Source: Wolfiporia cocos (Eukaryota; Basidiomycota; Agaricomycetes; Polyporales; Phaeolaceae). From it: a DNA stretch of 64,000 nt. The notes beneath the pieces were generated by a model that ran no database searches, was not told the origin of the DNA, and worked only from the letters and a program-made list of their open reading frames with translations. Shown here in pieces: positions 57,001 through 64,000 of this stretch. The DNA lies in contig JACCLO010000007.1 of NCBI GenBank assembly GCA_029448655.1, positions 1,922,001 to 1,986,000 on the forward strand, written 5' to 3'. The position numbers and the translations under genes were made by a program. Position 1 is the stretch's first letter; each line of letters begins with the position of its first letter.

Positions 57001-58546
57001 AGAATTAGCGAACCTCCTGTACCTTCGGATTTATCCGAACCACGGACTTCCGAAACAAATCATTTCGGATAGAGGGCCGCAATTCGCAGCCGCCTTATTC
57101 AAGGGATGGTGTGAGCAATTGGGAATCCAACGGTCAATGACAACCGCCTATCACCCGCAAGCGGATGGCCAGACGGAGAGAGTTAACCAGATCCTGGAAC
57201 AATATCTTAGATGTTACATCGATGTTATTCAAAAGGATAACTGGTCATGGTTTCTCCCAACGGCTGAATTCGCGTACAACAACGCGGCTAGTGAGACAAC
57301 AAAGAATAGCCCATTCTTTGTCGAACTAGGAAGGCACCCTAATGCAGGACCTACGAATTTACGTCCAACACCATACACGGACCTAAATGTCATTGCTTAC
57401 GAACGATGGTCAGCACAAGAACAAGCTAAGGCAGCAATAAAACTGGCTGCTGAACGCTGGTCTTGGTACTACGATCAACATAAACGCTCGGTACCGTTTA
57501 AAGTCGGCGACAAAGTTCTCGTTGACGCCCGAAGCTGGCAAGACTCCGAAAGAAGTCTTAGTCCACGCTATTTGGGACCATTTAGGATAATTGAACAATT
57601 ATCTCCGGTCACCTTTAGGGTACACATGGACGAGCAATACAGGGCTTACCACCCAGTATTCCACGCTTCCAAGTTGGTCATGTACAAGGACCCGGTGCAT
57701 CAGAAAAAACCAGAGCCTCAACCAGAAATGGTCGACGGCGAGGAGTTATGGGAAGTCGAAAAGATCTTAGATCATCGTCTCCGCGCAGGAAGAGTTGAAT
57801 ACAGAATCCGTTGGAAGGGATTCGGTATCAATGACGACTCCTGGGTACGCGAAGCGGATCTCGACTCGGCATACGACATTTTGCAGGAATACAAGGCTTC
57901 ACACCCTATTCCAATGCAGGATGTCCCCCTCAGGCGATCAGCTAGAAGGAAAGAAGCAGTTCATGTCTTCGACCCTGACAGCGACGACTGGGAAGCCGAC
58001 GAATGCACGTGGCCAGACGACTGGCCGCAGTATCGCGAAGAATTTGCGAAGGATCCTAAGCAACGCATGGTTAGACACCCCGACGGGGGATGGATGTCAG
58101 CGGACATTAACCAAAACGCGGATTTGAAAATCGTAGTCGGTGAAGGCGGCCGAATGCCGGAAAAAGGAACCAAGGACTCGGTTGGGTTTGACCTGTACAC
58201 TGCAACAGGCGATGTTCTGCCAGCTCACGGGCAGACAGAATACAACACCAAACTGAAAATCCAGGTACCTTTCGGCACTTACGGACGTATCGCCCCCCGC
58301 TCTAGTCTCGCACGCAAAGGCATAGACGTAATGGGTGGCGTTATCGACCACGATTATCAAGGCGAAGTAATCATCATTCTCCGGAATCACTCCGACATAT
58401 CTATCGATATTCGGGCCGGCGATAAGATTGCCCAGCTAATCTGCGAAGTTGCAAAGGACCCACATATTACGCTACACGGAAAATCTTACTTTGAAAAGAT
58501 TAAATCCGAGCGCGGTACTGGTGGATTCGGCTCCACAGGAAAGTAA
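54011..58546 (+). CDS. pol, family A copy 2: PR-RT-RH-IN-chromodomain-dUTPase
   Basis: 1511 codons from an ATG at 54011, though expression by frameshift from gag is more likely. The frame is +1 relative to gag, and CTG TGA AGA at the gag stop is a candidate site. Protease DTGA at residues 138-141. RT YLDD at 513-516. RNase H ends before the integrase finger (HHDH...CDTCQ). Integrase catalytic D957, D1020 and E1056 (35 residues between the last two). Chromodomain about 1246-1295 (WEVEKIL...RIRWKGF). A trimeric-type dUTPase follows at about 1385-1511 with SVGFDLY, PRSSLA, GVIDHDYQGEV, GDKIAQL and RGTGGFGSTG. Every catalytic residue I can check is present. Confidence 0.95.
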   Translation: MSGPSRCPSPQLHVSKTFCEEHTSPAAAGSVQRPEEAHLYEEASQRPLILWEDKAVVRHPVSHLGIFGNSAMDFARRTRTLATRAPPVKYFYPDPLASKFFTLYNVHGNDSRDDNKSFSIEVELWVYGKKVNAMALIDTGASISVIDKKLVHEEKLVTQKLPSPLEIRNADGTSNTAGNINMAVKAYMVHEEHKSTEFLYVMDVQNADVILGYDWFLKHNPDFNWPEGTFTYRCTEKCKHGKRVSISEEEDEIEPRNIYQIINDFPIDFLGLEEPENPFVAWVNTLDEGTELLIDAIQSITEKSDDEFLTDADLQKWKSLVPEEYQEFGPTVFSQRASERMPERKPYDHAIDFPDDAVLPPPSKAYKMSPQEANSLDQWIQEELRKGYIRHSKSPIASPVFFVPKKDGGARMVVDYRKVNDLTIKNRYPLPRIDELIDKLSQASIFTKLDLRWGYNNVRIKEGDEWKTAFITPNGLYEAVVMYFGFCNAPSTFQHMMNDILGDLIREGKVIVYLDDILVFGNDLLEHRRIVKQVLQILQDNDLFAKPEKCFFEQSSIEYLGMIISKGKVEMDPKKVAGVMDWPTPAKVKDVQAFVGFANYYRRFIKDFSKVVKPLTELSKKNTQWNWGPEQAEAFQTLKEAFTSAPILRIPDQESPFRVEADSSDYATGAVLSQYSSEDKLWHPVAFYSKSLSAPERNYEIYDKELLAIIRALEEWRHYLEGHPHKFEVWSDHLNLTYFKSAQRLTRRQARWSLYLTRFNFTMCHKPGKTMLTADPLSRRPDHEEGVELDNRDQILLKPEYFTVRALEASQQEIQSGDEDLLRQIRQALMDDQITKDYQELLKSGPKEFGKDLQEWNMEAGLLLRRGKVYVPKEPKELRTKILELHHDHVTAGHFGRWKTYELLSRNYWWPGMTTMVKQYVEGCDTCQRMKNHNQTPYGPLQPLPVPEAPWDTVTIDLIVHLPPSGELKQFNAIMVIVDRLTKRAHFIPTSDKITAKELANLLYLRIYPNHGLPKQIISDRGPQFAAALFKGWCEQLGIQRSMTTAYHPQADGQTERVNQILEQYLRCYIDVIQKDNWSWFLPTAEFAYNNAASETTKNSPFFVELGRHPNAGPTNLRPTPYTDLNVIAYERWSAQEQAKAAIKLAAERWSWYYDQHKRSVPFKVGDKVLVDARSWQDSERSLSPRYLGPFRIIEQLSPVTFRVHMDEQYRAYHPVFHASKLVMYKDPVHQKKPEPQPEMVDGEELWEVEKILDHRLRAGRVEYRIRWKGFGINDDSWVREADLDSAYDILQEYKASHPIPMQDVPLRRSARRKEAVHVFDPDSDDWEADECTWPDDWPQYREEFAKDPKQRMVRHPDGGWMSADINQNADLKIVVGEGGRMPEKGTKDSVGFDLYTATGDVLPAHGQTEYNTKLKIQVPFGTYGRIAPRSSLARKGIDVMGGVIDHDYQGEVIIILRNHSDISIDIRAGDKIAQLICEVAKDPHITLHGKSYFEKIKSERGTGGFGSTGK

Positions 58547-58585
58547 TCGTTCCATTAGGGACAATGAAACCTGAAGAGGGGGTAA

Positions 58586-59284
58586 TGTCACAGATTTGGG
58601 ACATGCCACTATTTTTCCCGTATTTTTACCTATTTATCTGGTATTTCTACGACCTTGTAGACATTTACGCTGCTAAGCGCCCGTCTACACGTACACGTAA
58701 CCAAACAACACGTACACAACGCGGTATACGTCCACTTGTCATAACAACACGTACATAACACGTTTGTACGCATCAATGACTCAGCGGACTAACCTCCGGT
58801 GTCACGCGCCTTACTCATATCCCGATACTGGGCTATGTCAGTACAATTGGATAAGCGGCCCGCTTGTTATCACATGCCAATGCCTTTACGATTACTCATA
58901 TCCCGATGCCGGTATATAAGAATCACATGCATGGCTTACTAACGTAGCTACAGCCACTTCCACAACATGGACCTACGGTCCAAACAAACGATCTTACTGG
59001 TGCGGCCATTACCGACGCACATGGTCTATTGTAGTTTACGACTTAGCTGTATTAGTTATGTCTGCGCACAGACCGTCTTCATGTTTGGCTCCCTTACTGG
59101 TAACCAAACAATGCATGTATATAAGTAGGGCTATCACTGCGGATAAGCCTTAGATTTGTTCTCTGCATTCGCACAGTTACATACCATCTCTGCTTGCGCC
59201 CACTAGCCTCCTCACCAACCTTCTACAACATCTTCAAGTCGCCTATAAGGTTATAGAGTGAGTCCCACAGTCTAGTCTGTGTCA
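58586..59284 (+). repeat. 3' LTR, family A copy 2
   Basis: 699 bp, preceded by GAAGAGGGGGTAA (polypurine tract). Appears identical to the 5' LTR. Confidence 0.96.
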
Positions 59285-59289
59285 ATGCT

Positions 59290-59480
59290 CCTAGATGGTG
59301 GACGGACCCCCAGCATGCATCCGTGAGTGCCCCTCTCCATCGACCCTTCTCAATATTTGACTGAATTCTCCCAAGGGCTGGGGAAATGAAGGGAGCATCT
59401 CTCCTGTCCAGTCAACCAACTATCGCCAAACTATTAACCTCATCTCGGAGGATCTTGCTGCATTGCGTAAACAGCTTTAA
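59290..59480 (+). CDS. Hypothetical 173-residue protein, 3' part
   Basis: Exon 2 resumes after the duplication and ends at 59322 before GTGAGTGC. The last exon is 59376-59480 (GWGNEGS...LRKQL, TAA), 35 codons in phase. See the 5' part at 48850. Confidence 0.65.
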
Positions 59481-59514
59481 ATATTACGATTGTAACATGT
59501 AACCGGGTAGCCAA

Positions 59515-59640
59515 AGCAGCTACAGAGGTCGCGGAGGTTGCGGGGGTCACGGAGGTCACGGAAGTCGCGGAGGTCGCGGAGGTCGCGGAGGTCGCGGAGG
59601 TCGCGGAGGTAGTGAAGGTTGTGGAGGTGGTGGTCTCAAT
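59515..59640. repeat. GGTCGCGGA (9-bp) array
   Basis: About ten nonamers downstream of the split 173-residue gene. A minus frame through it (Thr/Ser/Ala) ends near a GTAAGT donor at about 59712, so it could border an exon of an unknown minus-strand gene. Confidence 0.85.
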
Positions 59641-59852
59641 AAAGGTAGTTTCAGGAGCGGTACCAATATCCAAAGCATATAATTCAGTGTTGTCAAGTAC
59701 CAGTTTACTTACCAGCCCTGAGCCCGAAATCTTCAAGGATTGCCCTAAGACAATAATTCACGACCATCAGAGCTGAGATCGCGCAGAGCTTGATTTCCCA
59801 ACTTCAAGAGCAGATGTTAAGGTAGTGCCGTCCAGATGTCGTGCAGCATCAC

Positions 59853-60269
59853 CGCGGTGGAACGAGCTAATGCGAAAGTGTTTGTGAGTTTGCAGAAAAA
59901 TCTCTCGAGCGACAGGCTAGATCCCTACATCGTTTGAAGCGCAGAAGCTAGGCAAACGGCTGCAGGACGAGAAGACCTACTATACCTCAGCAAGGCATAA
60001 CGTGCGTTCGTTCAAACCAAGTCCGAGTCATATGTCACAGCTAAGAATACTATATATACGTTATCGGACTGCCAGAGGTAATATTTCCTGTCAGAACAGT
60101 TGCAGTGGTTGTGGCAGCTGCGGTGGTCGCGGTCGCGGTGGTCGCGGTCGCGGTGGTCGCGGTCGCGGTGGTCGCGGCGGTAGCGAAGGTCGCAGTGACT
60201 GATCGCAGATGTCAAGGTCATCCTTTCAAGTAATGTCTGCAGCCCAGATCCCCAGTTGGCCATTATTTT
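59853..60269. repeat. Duplicated segment, copy at 1-467
   Basis: The uninterrupted copy. It continues into TGAACAATGC where copy 1 of family A is inserted in the other copy. Contains a short GGTCGCGGT array at 60110-60190. Confidence 0.8.
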
Positions 60270-60270
60270 T

Positions 60271-61604
60271 GAACAATGCATTCACCCTTCCTTTGACAGT
60301 AGCCGTCACTGGCAACGGTAATGACGGTGAAGGTGACATAGACATTGGATGGCTTGTCAAAGAAATATGTGATCTTACGGAGGGAGGTAGGCCACGCGTT
60401 ACACTTCAAAAGAGCAGTGTAGTGCTAAAGCACACAAAGCATGGGAAATTGAACTGCATAAATGGCTGGACCCAACATGATACCCAAGCTGTCATTGTAG
60501 CCCTTTTGGAGGAGTGGCTAAAGCACCATTCATTGGCACATCACATTGGGTCTGTGGCATGCCCCGTGATATGGCCAGGCATGCTGTGCATGGATGTAGA
60601 TATTTTTGTGGCCAAGTTTGTTCTGGTTGTACCTGTACATGAGAAAGAGCCTTTTGCAGTTGGATGTTTTATTTGTGCAGCATTTCTAGTATGCCACTTA
60701 CATAGGCTTGCTGTTTCTGTCTCGATCCTGTCTACAATGAGCATAACCACTGAATTTCATACTGCATTGCTCCATTCCAGATCTTCCTGTGTAAGCTCGC
60801 TTTGGAGCATTCTCAGAGCAATTGCTGTAGCCTCTGTGCACTGGTCCGTTGCAGGTAATGAAGCAATAAAACATTGGTAGTGTGCTGTGTGTGGATGCAG
60901 ATATTTCTGCTGCCAAATTGGTTCTGAACAAGATCCAGCCTTTGAAAGAACACCAACGGATCAATTTGAAGTTTCCCAGTGGCATCGGTGATGAAATGCA
61001 CGCTGAAGTTGAGTATCCTCCACAGCTTCACTCAAAGTAACTGATTAATCTCGGTGTCCTCACCTTCCTCATTATCATCCATGTATGGCCACACAAGGCC
61101 CAAAGTCCTGTACATGCATGGATTCTGGAATTCTGTGTTGACAGTCATGAGACAAGCAATGTCTATGAGTTGCTGGCTGTACCATTCATGGATGGAGAAA
61201 TTGGACAGTGTCCTAACAGGCATATCTTCTGCACCATCTCCTTTGGTGTCCCTGGCCACTAATGGTCTTGCCCAATACCATGAGGGAGTTGTCTTCTATG
61301 GCTTCCTTGATGATATCCCTGGCATCTGGTAGATGTGTTGGGATACCTGATACACATAAATTAAGAACTCACCATGGATGCATGTATCTGTACACTCCAC
61401 ATGAAGCATGATTGTGGCAATCCCAAGTCTTGAGGCTGTTTGGAATGGAACTTCTGAAGCTGTGGAATCTGTGACTGATGCATCAAACAATACAAGAATA
61501 ATACAGGTCATCACTCTTTTGCCAGCTCTCATCAACAAACCATCACCATGTCCCTTCCCGTAGTTGACATTGTCATCGACTATGAAGGGGAAATCGCAGC
61601 ATTG
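60271..61604 (-). pseudogene. Coding-like remnants, unrecognised
   Basis: Several minus frames (61538-61357, 61259-61032, 61031-60813, 60750-60541) read like ordinary protein, for example HEWYSQQLIDIACLMT, but are joined only through frame changes. A plus frame 60209-60880 is also open. A degraded minus-strand gene with introns is my best reading; family unknown. Confidence 0.35.
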
Positions 61605-62945
61605 GTGGGCCCACCCACAACCATTGGGTCATGGTGACTGTGGGCTGACCAGTGACCATCACAACTGTCTGGTCGCGGAAGTGGTGGGCCGACCCGCAAC
61701 CGTCACGATCGTTTGGTCACGGCATTGGTGGGCCGACCCATGACCGTCATGACCATGGAGTCGCAATGGTTGTGGGCCGACCCGCAACCGTCGCAACTGT
61801 CTGGTCGCGGAAGTGGTGGGCCGACCCGCGACCGTCATGACCGTCAAGTCGCAATGGTTGTGGGCCGACCCGCAACCGTCGCAACTGTCTGGTCGCGGAA
61901 GTGGTGGGCCGACCCGCGACCGTCATGACCGTCAAGTCGCAATGGTTGTGGGCCGACCCGCAACCGTCGCAACTGTCTGGTCGCGGAAGTGGTGGCCGAC
62001 CAGCGACCGTCATGACCGTCAAGTCGCAATGGTTGTGGGCCGACCGGCAACCGTCACAACCATCCGGTCGCAGCAGTCGTGGGCCGACCCGCGACCGTTA
62101 CAACCATCCAGTCGTGATGGTCATGGGCCGACCCATGACTGCCACAACTGTCTGGTCGCGGAAGTCGTGGGCCGACCCGCAACCGTCACGATCGTTTGGT
62201 CACGGCATTGGTGGGCCGACCCGCGACCGTCATGACCGTGGAGTCGCAATGGTTGTGGGCCGACCCGCAACCGTCGCAACTGTCTGGTCGTGGTTGTCGT
62301 GGGCCGACCCGCAACCGTCACAACCATCCGGTCACAGCAGTCGTGGGCCGACCCGCGACCGTCACAACCATCCAGTCATGATGGTCATGGGCCGACCCAC
62401 TACTGTCACAACTGTCTGGTCGCGGAAGTCGTGGGCCGACCCGCGACCGTCATAACCGCCCGGTCGCGGCAGTCATGGGTCGACCCGCGACCGTCATAAC
62501 TGTCTGGTCGCGGAAGTGGTGGGCCGACCCGCGACCGTCATGACCGTCAAGTCGCAATGGTTGTGGGCCGACCGGCAACCGTCACAACCATCCGGTTGCA
62601 GCAGTCGTGGGCCGACCCGCGACCGTTACAACCATCCAGTCGTGATGGTCATGGGCCGACCCATGACTGCCACAACTGTCTGGTCGCGGTTGTCGTGGGC
62701 CGACCCGCGACCGTCACAACCGTCCAGTCATGGAAGTCATGGGCTGACCCGCAACCGTCACAACCATCCGGTCGCAGCAGTCGTGGGCCGACCCGTGACC
62801 GTCATGACCGTCTGGTCATGGAAGACATGGGCCCACCCGATGGTAGGCCTGACAGTTAAGGCATGGGCCGACGACCGGCTGACCTGAACCGTTAGGGGTT
62901 GGTACAAGCCGGTTGACCTGAACCGTCACCTACCGTCGCTGAATG
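61605..62945. repeat. Right inverted minisatellite array (44-bp unit)
   Basis: About 27 units of 44 bp centred on GTGGGCCGACCCGCGACC, with an 88-bp higher-order repeat at about 61800-62000. The outer 120 bases (62825-62945) mirror 15905-16020. Frames on both strands are repeat artefacts. Confidence 0.85.
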
Positions 62946-64000
62946 GGCTCCACCTGCTTCCGAACAAGCGCTGCGCCCATATCCACAGCCCGGTACACTC
63001 GTCATCGTGCAAGATGTTGTCAACATGACGGACTCGCAAGCGAATGGAACATCCGCCCCACAGCAGCGACCGTCGCGTTCATCTACCCCACGTCCCATAT
63101 CGGGCGTCCACTCACAGAGATTGTTGTCCGCACCGTGGGAGCGTGAAGGCGAATGCCTCGGAACCCGCAATCAGTTATCGTCATTTATATTGCGCTCACG
63201 GCCATTGTCGGAAGTCATGTCAGGCTCGAACCACAACTCTGCTATCTCTTCCGACAGCAGCCCAGGAATTTCAATCCTGACCTGACTCCCACAGAAGATG
63301 CCACTTCATCCTCAGAACAACACGATAATGTTGCTGGCGAGGCTGACGGATGGCCATGGCCGTTGTCACCAGCAAGCATTGACGTGCTGGGAACGCTTCT
63401 GAGGTGCGTGCATCTTGCCTCGTTTTCTCCGCATGATTGACTCTTCAGTAGTGTTGCTGCGGCTGCCACAGCAGCATCTCTCTTCTCCCCCGGGATTGCG
63501 TTCCCAGGCCACGATAATGGTACTGCGACGGCTACACCAGGCTCTAATCACCCAATGTCCCCTACTCCCACCGCGGACATTGGCAGGTCTTGCTGGTCTG
63601 GGTATGGATCCTCTAGGAGTTAATCCAGGACAGGCACCCAGCATTGCTCAGGTTCAGCACGATGGATGCAACCGTATCTGCAACGTATGGGAGAACATGC
63701 GCGACCGCCTTGGATTGCATTCGCGGAATTTTGTATTCCACATGGTGACGGGCTCGGACAGCTTAGATTCGTATGAAACTCTTTGGTATGTTCACAGATT
63801 GTCTGACAGTGCAACATGTCTGATTTCAAATATTCAGGGAGCTCGCCGAGTTGCTGCACTGCAGGAGGATTTGAGTAGTATGACGCACAAAAGGCCGAGG
63901 ATTTGTTCTAGTAGCTTTCTATAGTTTGCGGCAGCTTATAAAATGGACAATGATATGAATTTGTACGTTCTGATTGATTTGGGAGTAAAAGCCACTGGTA
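62946..64000 (+). other. Right flank, possible gene
   Basis: Plus frames at 63153-63440 and 63415-63924 could be exons. GTGCGTGCAT (about 63403) to CTTCAG (about 63446) is a plausible intron. Composition is ordinary and the CGCGACC arrays are absent. No domain recognised, and the start is not defined. Confidence 0.3.

Larger units (their letters stand above)
49283..59284 (+). mobile_element. Ty3/Gypsy chromovirus, family A copy 2 (complete, young)
   Basis: Duplication ATGCT (49278-49282, 59285-59289). The 10,002-bp element has two 699-bp LTRs that I could not tell apart. All ORFs are open. This is the reference for copy 1 and a candidate for a currently active element. Confidence 0.97.

Noticed and set aside
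60209..60880. 223-residue plus ORF as a gene
   Set aside because: No start context or domain, and the minus strand of the same stretch reads more like degraded protein.
61605..62840. Long open frames on both strands over the 44-bp array
   Set aside because: 44-bp units cycle through frames; the translated repeats match each other only because the DNA repeats. No start or splice context.

Overview
The window looks like nuclear DNA of a basidiomycete fungus, most likely an Agaricomycete. Genes are split by short GT-AG introns (about 50-60 bases, a few longer). There is a KDZ-family (Kyakuja-Dileera-Zisupton) transposase with a CxC2-type cysteine cluster, a TET/JBP-like dioxygenase, a fungal Zn2Cys6 protein, and deeply nested Ty3/Gypsy chromoviruses. 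No rRNA, tRNA, CRISPR or bacterial-type operon was recognised. The species cannot be named from the sequence alone.

Layout. 1-467: a fragment duplicated at 59853-60269. 468-14761: an old Gypsy copy (family A, copy 1) broken by a solo LTR (2998-3629), a small non-coding LTR element T1 (5651-7187), a second solo LTR (8826-9751) and a solo LTR (12620-13817) that itself carries another (12940-13430). 14762-15904: an LTR remnant and flank. 15905-62945: a block bounded by inverted 44-bp minisatellite arrays, best read as one very large KDZ-type DNA transposon (about 22.6 kb once later insertions are removed). 62946-64000: right flank.

Inside the large block, in order: a possible minus-strand gene (16.5-17.2 kb); a protein with four copies of a KRYPSW-like motif (minus, 17533-18912); a Zn2Cys6 protein (plus, 19264-22196); a large RGG-repeat protein (minus, 40054 to 24187), split by Gypsy family B at 26256-38871; a TET/JBP-like 2OG-Fe(II) dioxygenase (plus, 40584-41915); the KDZ transposase (minus, 48455 to 42487), split by T4 at 44430-46275; and a 173-residue protein (plus, 48850 to 59480), split by the intact Gypsy family A copy 2 at 49283-59284. 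Family B is itself split by T2 (30301-31841) and T3 (33886-35671). CpG-rich arrays built on GGTCGCG/CGCGACC recur in exons, introns and spacers of the block.

How things fit together. The two Gypsy families encode an extra protein ahead of Gag, a Gag with a zinc knuckle, and a Pol with protease, RT, RNase H, DD35E integrase, chromodomain and a C-terminal dUTPase. T1-T4 carry only LTRs, a primer-binding site, a polypurine tract and a covarying hairpin, so they probably move with enzymes supplied by Gypsy elements. All six LTR elements with an internal region share one signature: 11-12 bases next to the 5' LTR are complementary to bases just downstream of the LTR TATA box, indicating self-primed (Tf1-like) reverse transcription. 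Coordinates were read by eye and may be off by one or two bases.
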